Shown here piece after piece: positions 46,714 through 57,542 of a DNA stretch of 64,000 nucleotides (within the stretch, counting starts at the first letter, position 1; every line of letters begins with the position of its first letter). Source of the stretch: Zanthoxylum bungeanum (taxonomy: Eukaryota > Streptophyta > Magnoliopsida > Sapindales > Rutaceae); the NCBI GenBank assembly GCA_019454045.1, contig SKCR01026764.1:1-64000 (forward strand), read 5' to 3'. The translations under genes and the position numbers were made by a program. The notes below the pieces were generated by a model, which was not told the origin of the DNA, made no database searches, and was given only the letters and a program-made list of their open reading frames with translations.

Positions 46714-47706
46714 CCTATTTCTTAGGCGCGTTGCGATGCCCATACATGCGCGTCACTACGCGCCGATCATTGCATGACACTGGGAAGTCGTACCAGATTC
46801 ATCTAAAATTCAATTTTTGATCAAGAAAGAGCCCCAAGACCTCTAATATAAGTATAAATTCGTCCCCAAACCTATTATCAACTTTCATAAAATATTTTGG
46901 AGCCTCCAATAGCATAGAAGAACGCTAAGAGCAAGGCAAGAATGAATGCATCAACAGACGGTGGAGTTTGAAGCTGAAGACTGTAAACGAGAGTTTCTTT
47001 CTCTTATGAGTTCTTAGCTTGTATTAATGATTAGCATATCTTTATTGAATATTATGAATAGCTAAATCATTAAATTTATAGTTGTAATAGATTTCGAGCA
47101 TGTTTAATTAATTTAATTGTATATTATTATTCTTTTGGGTTTGTTATTTATCGTTTATTATTCTATGTGCTTTGATGCTTATTTTATATGTTTGGCCAAC
47201 TATAAAATAGTTTTGGTAAATCCTTAGGAACTCGACAGAAGGAATTTGGGTTAGCCGTGGGAATAATAGTGTGTGATTTATTTGTTGAATAGATTTCCCT
47301 GTAGGATAGAAATATACCTAAAATGCATACGTAACCAATATTAGAACATAACCTTATTGAATTCGGGTTAATTTAATTAACATAGACATGTAGTTAATTG
47401 ATTTATTCTGAATATATTCACCTGACCATCGAAAGAGGCTTGTGAATAATTTAGTGTTTTAGGTTAATAATTAATAACAACAACTCAATTGAATAAAAAG
47501 TGTCTGAGCTTATTGCTTTCATGCTTAAGTGAAATTGCAACCATAGGTTCTTCTATCTATAAGGTTTCTCAACGTGTGTTATTTGATTTTTATTTACTTT
47601 TCATTTAAATCATTAAATCAACTATTTTTCTCAATAGTTTAGTTTAAGTTAAGTAGGTAAGTCTCGATACGTGTGCTTGCGTGCTAGATTTATAAAATCG
47701 CGATCA
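46714..47706 (+). mobile_element. Athila-type LTR, 3' part (unit 1)
   Basis: Homologous to 51850-52349 (CCCATACATGCGC, TTTTTGATCAA, TATAAGTATAAATTCGTCCC, ATCAACAGACGGTGGAG) and continuing about 520 bp further to a CA end just before an Athila primer site. The 5' part was separated by the copia chain. TATA-like ATATAAGTATAAA is at about 46845. Confidence 0.8.
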
Positions 47707-47712
47707 AGTTTT

Positions 47713-47730
47713 TGGAGCCGTTGCTAGAGA
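47713..47730 (+). promoter_or_regulatory. Primer binding site, tRNA-Asp type (Athila), decayed
   Basis: TGGAGCCGTTGCTAGAGA, 14 of 18 positions equal to the Athila site TGGCGCCGTTGCCGGGGA that pairs with tRNA-Asp. Confidence 0.75.
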
Positions 47731-47888
47731 CTTATTTGATTTTTCTTTATTAAAATTAGGACAACTTTACTTACTTAGCTAAACACCCCTCCTGTTTCTT
47801 TTTTATTTTCTTTTTCTTTTAGTTTTGATTTCATGCATCGTGAACGATAATCAGCCTGAACACGGACAGTAGCAGCGCCTATCCCAAT
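47731..47888 (+). other. Athila unit 1 leader
   Basis: Short T-rich leader (CTTTTTTATTTTC) between primer site and gag. No feature beyond that. Confidence 0.5.
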
Positions 47889-49230
47889 TTGGGATATAAC
47901 GATACCGATCATTGATGAACTTATATCTTGTATCGTTATACCACCCCTTCAGGCCAACACATGCGACATCAAGACCTGTATTCAAATGATACAACAATCA
48001 GTGAAGTTTGAGGGTGGCCCGAATGAAGATCTAAATGCACATGTGCGTAATTTCCTAGAAATATGTAGCACTTTTAACTTCACTAGAAGGGCAAAAGAAG
48101 CAGTTTTCCTGAGAGCTTTCCTAAATTCGTTTAAAGATAGAGCTAAGGGATGGATTCAGTCACTGTCAGCGGGGTCGATCACTACATGGACAGAATTAGC
48201 CATAAAATTCCTCACAAAGTAATTCCCTTCTGCAAGAATAGAAAAGCTACGTAATGACATCACATCATTCACGCAGTATGACTCAGAGTCCTTATACGAG
48301 AAGTTGGAGAGATATAAAGACTTGTTGCACAAGTGTCTACATCACGATATTGCAAAATGGATACAAGTCCAAATCTTCTACAATGGGTTGAATGGAATGA
48401 TGAAGACTACAATAGACGCATCAACTGGAGGTGTACTAATGGGTAACGATGAGAATGTCTTATGGGATCTACTTGAAGAGATGTCGAACAACAACTCCCA
48501 ATGGCCAACTGAAAGAGTATTCAGCAGCAAGCGGTTGCAGTCAATGTGTTAGAACTAAACATAGTTGTGAATGTCAAGCTAGACCAAATCTGTAAATGTC
48601 TATATATCCTCAGTAAGTAAGTTGTAAACAATGTTGGAGCTGCAAGTTCAGGATTAGAGGAGTACAGAATGGAGAGTCATATACTCCACATGGTAAGTCT
48701 GTTAAGCATGTTAACAAATACAACAAACAATGCCACAGCCCCTACTCAGACCAATCAAGGGGACGAGCAAAAGACATAATTGAAGGAACTACTAGTAGAC
48801 ATGGTCAATAGGCAAGAAGCCAAATATGATGCCCTATTCTAGAGTCAAGCTGCAACCATAAGAGCGTCAAATACCCAAATTAGACAGCTTGCGATTAATC
48901 AAAGTCAAATGCCACTAGGAGTTTGCCCAACTGACATAGACGAAAATCCGAGGAGGACAGGAACAGAGTTTTGTAGCGCCATCTCAGTCGTTCATAAGGA
49001 AGTAGAGGATGAATGCATCATACAAATGTCTAATGAAGAGCTTGATGAGGAAATTCTTAAATGTATAAATTCTATTGATGCTTCATCTAGTTTGACACCT
49101 AAACCGCAGCCTCTATTGGAGAAATCCACGGAGAATGGGACAAAGAGAGTGGTAACTTCACTCACGAGCAGCACTGTCAAAAAGGAAAGACTTACAGTGG
49201 TGTGCAATGCCATATTGTAAAGACCGACTA
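47889..49230 (+). pseudogene. Athila-type gag, unit 1
   Basis: In one frame from about 47889: PPLQANTCDIKTCIQMIQQS, then LRAFLNSFKDRAKGWIQSL, then HHDIAKWIQVQIFYNGLNGM and NNNSQWPTERVF, the order of the Athila capsid domain. A TAA at 48220-48222 interrupts it without shifting frame, and the frame degrades after 48545. The C-terminal part (about 48800-49220) holds CSAISVV and a block LDEEILKCINSID that in unit 2 lies on the other side of protease. Non-functional. Confidence 0.82.
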
Positions 49231-49261
49231 TAACAAAGTGTAAGGATCCTGACATGTTCAC

Positions 49262-49650
49262 ATAAAATGCATCATTGTGGATTGCGAGACAAGATTCTTA
49301 TGCGCCCTAAGGTCGAGAATCAATCTAATACCATCGCCTATGGCGAAGCTATTGGGATATCATGACCTGAAGCCTACGGCCATGACCTTGAAATTCGCTG
49401 ATAGAACCATCAAAGTACCCAATGGGAAGATAGAGGATATGTTAGTCAAGGTGGGAGATTTTGCTCTTCCAATAGATTTCATAGTTCTAGACATGGAGGA
49501 AGATGTTGACATACCTTGATTTTGGGAAGACTTTTTCTGGCAGTAGGAGGAGTGTTAATAGACGTACAACCAGGCCTATTTACTTTCCGAGTGAATGGAG
49601 AGATGTTAGTTGTCAAAATGTTCAACCTTGCGGTAGACAAAAAAATCTTT
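49262..49650 (+). pseudogene. Athila-type protease remnant, unit 1
   Basis: The frame at 49277-49519 reads LRSRINLIPSPMAKLLGYHD, then MTLKFADRTIKVPNG and [14 protein letters not shown], as in retropepsins of this lineage. The usual DLGAS catalytic loop is replaced (ALRSR), so the catalytic Asp is lost. A stop and shift follow at 49517, after which FRVNGEMLVVKMF-like sequence can still be read. Reverse transcriptase, RNase H and integrase should follow but are absent. Confidence 0.75.
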
Positions 49651-49664
49651 AAAAAAGAGCTTTA

Positions 49665-50063
49665 ATGAAGCCAATGGAAGGCAAAAAGGAAGCAAAAGTG
49701 GAAAAACATACATATAAGTTGATTAAAGAAGCAGTGGTGTGCGAGGCCTTCAAGGCGGATTTACATGAAGAGCACTACAACATAGCTACAGTGTGCCATC
49801 AATTCAACACTGCGCTACATCAAGTCACTACACTACTAAAACCGCCAGACCACAGTCCATCCAAGAAAAAAGGGAAAGCGCGGCCAGTAACTACAACCTC
49901 TGCAGCAACTAATAAAGGCAAACAAATGTGGGTGAAAGTGGAAGATCGAGGGAAGCGGGCTATTGCAAACCAGTCCAAGTATATACTGCCGCATAGAAGG
50001 AAATGGCGTACAATTAGGAAGGACACGACTACAAACCCAATAAATGAATTGAGACCGCCATGA
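49665..50063 (+). CDS. Open frame of unknown function after the pol deletion (Athila unit 1)
   Basis: 132 residues, Lys-rich and basic toward the C-terminus (SPSKKKGKARPVTTT, NKGKQMWVKVEDRGKRAI, PHRRKWRTIRKDT). No catalytic motif. It sits where pol should be, between protease and the 3' conserved Athila sequence TTAACGCTAGTGGGGAGGCA. It may be the C-terminal tail of the former polyprotein left after an internal deletion, or a late ORF of the element. It is open and not similar to other frames here, but I cannot assign a function and doubt that it is expressed. Confidence 0.4.
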   Translation: MKPMEGKKEAKVEKHTYKLIKEAVVCEAFKADLHEEHYNIATVCHQFNTALHQVTTLLKPPDHSPSKKKGKARPVTTTSAATNKGKQMWVKVEDRGKRAIANQSKYILPHRRKWRTIRKDTTTNPINELRPP

Positions 50064-50399
50064 GTATTGGGTGGTCACGTCTGGCTGAAGATATTAAACT
50101 TAACGCTAGTGGGGAGGCACCTCATGTATTTTTTTTTTTTTTTCGTTTTATTTTTCTTGTGTGATATTTGCGTGTTTATTAATTTTCATGTGTATTTATG
50201 CAGGTGCTAGCACAACCCATACACTCTACGCAACCAAAGTCTGACCAGTATGAGCTTGATCAAGTCCATGGACGGTAGTGTTGTTCCTCACCATTTTTCC
50301 TTTATATTTATTTTACATTGATGACAATGTAAATTTTAAGTTTGGGGGTGTGTGCATGTTAGTGTTAGTTCCTACTATTTATTACAAAAAAAAAACATC

Positions 50400-51150
50400 A
50401 AAAAATAAAATGTAGTCATATGGTAGTGAAGCATAGTTCACATGATGAGTTTGTTCACTTTAGGATGAAATCTTAGAACCGATAAGTGTCCCATTCATTT
50501 TTATCTGATACATTGAGTAGGTGATCTAGGTTAGACTCATAAGCACTTAACAGTAGGTTTCTAACAATAAGAGCCTAGGTAGTTAGCAAAGTGACTAGTT
50601 TAGGAAATTGCTTGTGATGAATGATCGTTTGCCTAGATTTCTATCTCGGTTTGCTAGTGTTATATGTATGGTACGGTTGAAAAAAAAAGAATGGATGAAA
50701 AAAAAGAGAAATAAAAGAAAAAATTATTGAATGAAAAAATGAAAAAAAAAAAAGATAAACAACCTATAACCGATAAAGGTGAAGCTACCCATGGGCGAGT
50801 GTTAGGACCACCATGAGGAGAAATGCTACCCTAAATGATAAATATGTTAAAAAAAATAGAGAAAAATCATACCACGCATAGCAAAGATATGCATACACAG
50901 ATACTTTTGAGATGTCTAGGTTGGTTGACCCATCAGATGTAATTTTTTAGATGAAATCACCAGGTTAACTTACTTAGGATTCAATCTGTGATCGGAATTT
51001 TTCACACACACACACACTGTGAGTTTGGCTTAGATGATTTGAGTAGTGTTGGGTACTTTAAAAGTTCTATAGTTTCGTTACTAAGCATTCTCTAATGATA
51101 ATATTATGTGTGACTCTCAGGACATTTTAGCATAGTTAATTTTTTTTTGT
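50400..51150 (+). other. Conserved 3' module, Athila copy
   Basis: Clear similarity to the Tat-like copies: AGGATGAAATCTTAGAA, CCTATAACCGATAAAGGTG, AAGCTACCCATGGGCGAGTG, ACCACCATGAGGAGAAAT, TGTCTAGGTTGGTTGACC, ACACACACAC, TACTAAGCATTCTCTAATG in the same order and spacing. Confidence 0.82.
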
Positions 51151-51351
51151 ATGATTGCATGTGGTGTGGTGAATGAGGTTTGTGAGTATCGTCGCTGTAA
51201 ACCATCATGAGACTATAACTCGTCCACTAGGGCCGTCTAGAGGTTTAAAGGCTTGTTGTATACGCTGAATGCAATCGTGATCCCTTCGAAAGTGGCTTAG
51301 GTTAATTTATTTTATTTTATTTTATTTGTTTTGCTTGAGGACAAGAAAAAT

Positions 51352-51367
51352 GTTAAGTCTGAGGGTT
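51352..51367 (+). promoter_or_regulatory. Athila polypurine tract
   Basis: TTAAGTCTGAGGGTT, after TTGCTTGAGGACAAG, directly before TGATGACTGG. Purine-rich but decayed relative to the usual AAGTTTGGGGG form of this lineage. Confidence 0.6.
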
Positions 51368-52349
51368 TGATGACTGGTTAATATCCTTATATTTCCCGCC
51401 CATTTATCTTAATATTTTATGGGTATTATCGAGCTTTATGAACGTATTGATGTGTTTTGGATGTATTCTGTAGGTTAAAATAATATCACGAATCGACGGA
51501 TTCAATGAAAGATGATTCAGTAATTTTGGAGACAAATTGGGGTAAATCTAGCGTGTCCCAACGCGACAAAGGCGTCTCAATGCGCTGAAGAATAAAAATC
51601 ATCGAAAGAGCTGCTCACCTAGCCAATTAGCAAATAGATATTAGTGTAGAATTCATGCAACCCTCTAGTCAACGTGCATGTCACATTGACTTCATGGAAA
51701 GCACGCCAAATTAAACATGTAATCATCACAAGAGGGTTGTAATGCCATGCATTAACATTTCAACACACGTAATATATAGAGGTTGACAGTGGCGCGACAT
51801 TTGGAATTCAGAGTTGCAATGCGCTTCCATACTAAATTCGTCCAAAAGCTTAGTTGTTGGGCGCGTCACGACGCCCATACATGCGCATCGCGACGCGCCG
51901 ATCATTGCATAACACAAGAAAGTCGGCCCAGAATCCTCTAAAACTCAATTTTTGATCAAAAAAAGAATCCCAGGATCTCCTATATAAGTATAAATTCGTC
52001 CCCAAACCTATTATCAAGTTCATAATATATTTTGGAGTCTCCAAGAGCATAGAAAAATACCTAAAGCAAGGCAAGAATAAGTGCATCAACAGACGGTGGA
52101 GTTTGAAGCCGAAAACAGAAAATGAGAATTTCTTTCTTCCTTTTTCTCTCTACCTTTTTTCTTTTATGAGTTAGTGGCTTGTATTAATGATTAGCATATT
52201 TTTATTGAATATTATGAGTAGCTAAATCATTAAATTTAGGGTTGTAATGAGTTTTGAGTATGTTTAATTAATTTAATTATATATTTTTATTCTTTTGGGT
52301 TTGTTTTTTTTTTATTATTATTATTCTATGTGCTTTGATGCTTATTTTA
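51368..52349 (+). mobile_element. Athila-type LTR shared by units 1 and 2, 3'-truncated
   Basis: Starts TGATGACTGGTTAATATCC after the polypurine tract, so it is the 3' LTR of unit 1. TATATAAGTATAAA is at about 51980-51993. Compared with 46714-47706 it stops at GATGCTTATTTTA; the last 520 bp, the primer site and the leader are missing, and gag follows directly. Confidence 0.82.
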
Positions 52350-53930
52350 GAAGGGAAAGGCGAGAAGAACAAGAAGCATTGCTCAACATGAACAATCGAG
52401 AACCTGCTGAACCTTTGGAAGCAGCACCACCAATTCACATTCGAGATAGAACAATTCGGGTGGTTAATAGCTTCATATTATGCATTGTTCTTCCACCCCT
52501 ACCTGCAAATGCCTGTGGCATCAAGACATGTATTCAAATGATACAACAGTCAGACCAGTTTGGGGGAAGTGCAATTGAAGACCCAAATGGCCATATCAGC
52601 AACTTCCTGGAAGTTTTTGGCACATTCAACTATAACTGAGAGACAAGGGAAGCAATGGGCCTGCGTGTATTCCCATACTCCTTGAAAGATAGAGCTAAAG
52701 GCTGGCTCTATTCACTGCCAACATGTTCCATAACAACTTGGAACAACCTTGTCACCAAGTTCCTTGCCAAATACTTCCCCCAGCCAAGACAGCGAAGTTG
52801 AGAAACGACATCACATCCTTTGTACAACACGACTCAGAATCCCTCTGTGAGACATATGAAATATATAAGGAACTGCTTCGAAAATGTCCCCACCATGAGA
52901 TTGCAAAGTGGCTGCAAGTCCAAACTGTCTACAATGGGCTTACTGGATTGATGAAGACCACAGTAGATACCACTACTGGAGATGCACTAATAGGGAAAGG
53001 AGAAGATCAAGCTTGGGATTTGATAGAAGAAATGGCTAATAACAACTCATTGTGGCCAACAGATAGGAGTATGCCTCATCGAGTAGCAGGAATCCATGAA
53101 GTATGAGCCAACAAAGCTGTAAATACCAAGCTAGATCAAATTTGCAAATGCTTGGAAATTCTTAGCATGCAAGCTGTGAACAATATTGGATCTACAAGTG
53201 CACCATATGGAGGAGGGTAGATTCTCACAACCCACATGATGAGTCAGTGAACTATGTCAGCGACTTCAACAAACAAGAAAACAATCCATACTCCAATACC
53301 TATAACCCAAGATGGAGGAATCATCCCAACTTTGCATGGAACAATACTTCTGGGCAGGTACCACATGAAAGGAAAATTCCACCACCTGGATTCTAATAGT
53401 AGAATAAAGAACAATGGTATGAAAAGAAGCCAGGAATAGAAGATTTGCTTGTCGAGATGCTCAAAAAGCAAGAAGCTAAATACGACGCTTTATTTCAAAG
53501 TCAAGCAGCATCTTTGAAGACATTAGAGAATCAATTGGGACAGATGGGCAATGCTCAAAGCTACAGACCGAAAGGCACTCTTCCTATGGACACAGAACTA
53601 AATCCAAAGAGCAGAGGAAATGAACAATGTCAAGCTATCACCTTGAAGAGCGGCACTGAAATGAATAAAGATATTCGAGTCACAACACCTAATGCAAAGG
53701 AAAACGATGAAGCAGATCCAAAGATGGACGATAAAGAGTCAAGAGAAAATGATCTAGAAGGATTAACTCCACCATCAACTTTTCCGCAGCGTCTTCAGAA
53801 ACACAAGCTGGACAAGCAATTCGCTCGATTCCTGGAGATATTCAAAAAGTTGCACATCAACATTCCATTTGCAAAAGCGTTGGAGCAGATACCCAATTAT
53901 TTCAAATTCATGAAGGATGTTCTGTAAAAA
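52350..53930 (+). pseudogene. Athila-type gag, unit 2
   Basis: Frames read RREEQEALLNMNNREPAEP, PPLPANACGIKTCIQMIQQS, then FSYSLKDRAKGW-like sequence, then HHEIAKWLQVQTVYNGLTGL, NNNSLWPTDRS, and at 53445-53927 MLKKQEAKYDALFQSQAAS through LGQMGNAQSYRPKGTLPMDT to FPQRLQKHKLDKQFARFLEI. This is the complete order of Athila gag including the region leading to protease. A TGA at 52638-52640 and frameshifts near 52800 and 53110-53440 break it. The gag start is joined to a truncated LTR. Confidence 0.85.
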
Positions 53931-54447
53931 AAAAAAGTAAAAATTGGGTGATTTCGAAACTGTAGCACTTACAGAAAAATACAGCACCATCATTCAAAAA
54001 AAGCTCCCTCCAAAAGTCTTTATGGTAAGGCTTTATGTGATTTGGGTGCTAGTATTAACCATTTGCCTTTATCTATCTACATGAAACCGTAACTTGGAGA
54101 ACCAAAGCCCACCTCTGTCACTCACATATCCAAGAGGAGTAGTGAAAGATGTACTTATCAAGGTGGACAAATTCTTTTTCCCAGCAGACTTCATTGTGCT
54201 GGACATGGAGAAAGACAGAGAGGTGCCCATCATCCTTGGGAGACCATGGCAACTGATCGAACCATCATAGATGTGAAAAAAGATAAGCTAACCATGAGGG
54301 TGCAAGACTGGGAAGTAACATTCAATGTGTTTAAAGCCATGAAATTTTCAAATGACGAAGGGGAGAAGGAATGCTTTAGACTTGACATAATAGATAGTGT
54401 CATCCAGAACACAGATGCAATGTAATCTTTAACTGAAAAACTTGAAG
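53931..54447 (+). pseudogene. Athila-type protease, unit 2
   Basis: CDLGASINHLPLSIYM (54035-54085) contains the retropepsin D-x-GA catalytic loop with Asp kept. Downstream, [20 protein letters not shown] and VTFNVFKAMKFSNDEGEKE follow the lineage's order, but a frameshift lies between them and the start is interrupted by a run of A with a stop. The Tat-like element is inserted shortly after, before reverse transcriptase. Confidence 0.8.
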
Positions 54448-54452
54448 CATGT
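54448..54452 (+). repeat. Target site duplication CATGT (left)
   Basis: CATGT directly before TGTAGG; partner at 62436-62440. Confidence 0.93.
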
Positions 54453-56385
54453 TGTAGGCACTGCATTTTTGCATAAGACCCGATGATGAGCCTCGTATGG
54501 AAGCACTACCCTCGTATGGAAGTTGCGAGAAACGGACGTTGGAAGGGAAAACTCAATACCTTGCTAGATTTCATTCATTTGCTTAGCCTCGGGTTCGTTT
54601 GATTCATTTTAACTGTTAGATTCGGCCCAAAAGTCCCCGCATCCCACACCAAGCCACATGCCCAAGCGCACCAAAAAGCCATCCCACACGCCCACAAGCC
54701 TCTAAGACCAATCCAAAATAATTAAAACATTAAACACATGTTAAAACCCAAACAAATCACCTTCCTAATTTAAATAAATCTCCTTCCTAAATTAAATAAA
54801 TCAAATCAAATATCTTAAATCCTTTTCCTAAACTAAAACAAATCACCTTCCTAAATTGAATAGATCTTTTCCTTATAACACATTAATTGAAGATACCCCC
54901 CATGATTGCATGATTTCTTTCCTTCCCATGCAAGGAAAACCCTAGCCCACTCCTATAAAAAGAGACATAAACCAAATACCTCTGGCTGGCATCCTCATGG
55001 CAACCTACCCGTTAGAGAGAGAGCACATTCACGCCTAAGACACAAATAGAATAGCCTCCCCATTGCCGTGAATCACAGTCCCCAATACAACCTTCCATTG
55101 TCGTAAAAACAGCCCCCATATAGCCCTCCATCACCGAAAACTGCAGCCCTCATACAGCCATCAATCACCGAAAATCACAGCCCTTAAACACACCCAAACA
55201 ACCACATAACAGCAGCCCTAAAACCCCTCAAATTACCACCAAAAATAGTCCCTAAACTACACCCTTAAGTCACTGAAAATAACCCCCTAAATCTCTCTGC
55301 ATTACCGTAAAAACTGCAACCAGAACAGTCCCCTAAACCACCGAAAAAACTGCAACCAAAACAGTCCCCAAACCACAAAAACAGTCACCCAAAACAACCT
55401 CAAATTACCACAAACAGTAACCAAAAACAACAACCAGAAACAGCAATAAAAACAGAGAAAACAGCAGCCCAAAATAGTGAAGCAACGAAGGAAAGTATTG
55501 AACCAGTGAACCGAAGGATTTGCGGAACATTAACCCTTCCGACGGCCGTGTAACGCAGTTCCAAGAGGAGACTTAAAAGGTAAGACCTGAGGGCACCCTT
55601 TTATTTACTCTCGTTCATCTCTTTCAATTATTTATTATTATTCATCCCCATGCGTATTGTTGGTTTATGTATGTTATTGTTGTTGGATGAATGATTTTGT
55701 GTTATCTCTCGTGGTATATCGGATGGAAACCCAGACGTAAACTCCATAGTCGAATCCAAATGGACGGTAGTGCGGTCTGAACTTGGGATACAACTCCACG
55801 TACTACTTGAGAAACGCATATATTTCCTTTTATCTAATCTTGTGTTTATCCATGGTTCATTAGAAATAGCACGTTATCTCCATGCATGATTTAGTTATTT
55901 CTTTCGCGTTAGGAACTTAATTGTATCTTTTCAATGTTTATGTTTAGACAATTATTATTTATTCATATTTCCGCATTTATCAACTTAATGTGTTCATGAG
56001 ATTGCGTGCTTGCTTTTATTTTATTTACTTCTATGCATGCAAACTTAGATATAGGTTGTATACAAACTTAGATATAGGTTGTATGCAAACTTAGATATAG
56101 GTTGTGTGCAAACTTATATATAGGTTATTCTTGCATGTGTATGTTGCGTAGACTTGGTTATATTATTGCGCGAATCCATTCAATACAAGTGGCATAAGTA
56201 AGGGACCATTTCGAACCCAATGGTTTGAGGTCTTCCCTTGCGAGGGGTGAGTGCGGCCTTAAATCATTTCCCAGTTCACGCTGGGTGGCGACTCTTTATT
56301 CTCCGATTTAGTCCCCCGCGGGCTACTTCGTACTCTCGATCGGGCCGCGAACCTGGAACAGCGTCGTCAATTTATGTGTCCTACA
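54453..56385 (+). mobile_element. 5' LTR of the 54453-62435 element
   Basis: 1,933 bp, TGTAGGCACTGCATTTTTGC to TATGTGTCCTACA. TATAAAAA at 54954-54961; conserved block 55709-55812; a 23-bp tandem repeat (AAACTTAGATATAGGTTGT at 56041, 56064, 56087 and a decayed fourth at 56110). Confidence 0.92.
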
Positions 56386-56388
56386 GTC

Positions 56389-56406
56389 TGGCGACTCCAC
56401 TGGGGA
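56389..56406 (+). promoter_or_regulatory. Primer binding site, tRNA-Arg type
   Basis: TGGCGACTCCACTGGGGA, identical to the site at 18987-19004. Confidence 0.88.
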
Positions 56407-57236
56407 TAGAGAATCGGCCCCAAAATAATATCTTGTAATGTTTGTGATTTTTGTTGTAGTGAACCTTGTCTAAGGTATTATTAGAGTTAGACAATGATTT
56501 GGTGTCTTCCTTCACTCACTACCTTTTTATAGCCAAAAGGAAAAGTTGTGAAGACATCTAGATAATTATCTAAAGTGATGGACTAATTTGGATGATCTGT
56601 TGTTTATTCCTGTCACCAAGGCGATAAGAGCCTAAGAGGCAAGGATATTTAAGAGAGTTCGCTCCACCCTCACTTTGGGGAATTTTCAATAGAGAAATCC
56701 ATTTGACAGTTATTCATGTATCGTGAAGTCATTTTCACTCGAAGCGGTGGATCGTTATATGGTACCAGCACTCCTTGGCACGTACCTTAAGGTATAAAAA
56801 AGGTGCGCTCACTTGGTCGCGTGAACCCTTGAGTGGGGAGACCTAGTTGTGGGCAATCCTTCACCGGCGGGAGCCTTTATCTATACTCCTATAAACCCAT
56901 ATGTGAACCATAGTTGTACGACCTATAGAAGCCACCCTTTTATGCTTGTGTTTGGGACCATCATCATTTGGATTCAGTTGGACTTCTTGTCATGAGATGT
57001 GAACTTGTTGGGCCATTTAAACTGGGACGAGTTGTGTCTTATGACAATTGGGCCAAAAGCTTCTAAAATACCGATGGGCCACTTTGTGTTTAGGCCCCCT
57101 ATCATTTGAGGTTGTTTGGCCACGTTATCGAAAAAGTGTAAACTTGTTGGGGTTTTTTCAACTGGGACAAGTTTGCACCTCGCAATAGTATGGTTGAATG
57201 CTTTGAAATGATAATGGGCCAACTTGTATGATAACC
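56407..57236 (+). other. Leader of the 54453-62435 element
   Basis: Non-coding, homologous to 19005-19700 and 26748-27420 (GGACTAATTTGGATGA, GATAAGAGCCTAAG, TGGGGAGACCTAGTTGTGGG). GGGCCATTTAAACTGGGACG at about 57010 recurs in decayed form at about 57150, an imperfect duplication of roughly 140-150 bp. It ends abruptly at the RNase H fragment. Confidence 0.75.
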
Positions 57237-57542
57237 TTGAAGGCTAAGAACGTGGAGGTCTACGGAGACTCGATGTTGGTAGTCCGAAAGATGCAAGGAG
57301 AATGGGGATTGAAGGAAGAACGGTTGAAACCCTACCTATTCCACCTTAGGAATATGGCACAGGCCCTCCCCGATTGTAAATTCTAGCATTTGCTGTGGGA
57401 AGAGAATCAAATGGCAGACGTGTTGGCTACCCTGGCTGAAACTTGGAAAATCCAGAAAAGTTTGTGATGAGACCTCTAGTGTTGACAACAGTAAGCGGAC
57501 CTGTTTACGAGATAGAAAGTGTCTTGGAAATAGAGGTCGACG
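57237..57542 (+). pseudogene. RNase H fragment of Tat-like pol
   Basis: The frame starting at 57237 reads LKAKNVEVYGDSMLVVRKMQ and, after one stop, ENQMADVLATLAETWK. GDS and the MADVLA Asp are RNase H active-site positions. It is preceded by leader sequence, so the enzyme's N-terminal half and all upstream domains are deleted. A frameshift separates it from integrase. Tat-lineage elements carry an additional RNase H before integrase, which fits. Confidence 0.75.

Larger units (their letters stand above)
50064..51367 (+). other. Athila unit 1 3' non-coding region
   Basis: It begins with the Athila 3' landmark TTAACGCTAGTGGGGAGGCA, then T-rich, a G-rich TTTGGGGGTGTG at about 50340, the conserved module (50400-51150), a TTTTA microsatellite (51308-51330) and the family's end TTGCTTGAGGACAAG followed by AAGTCTGAGGGTT before the LTR. 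No coding frame. Confidence 0.8.
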
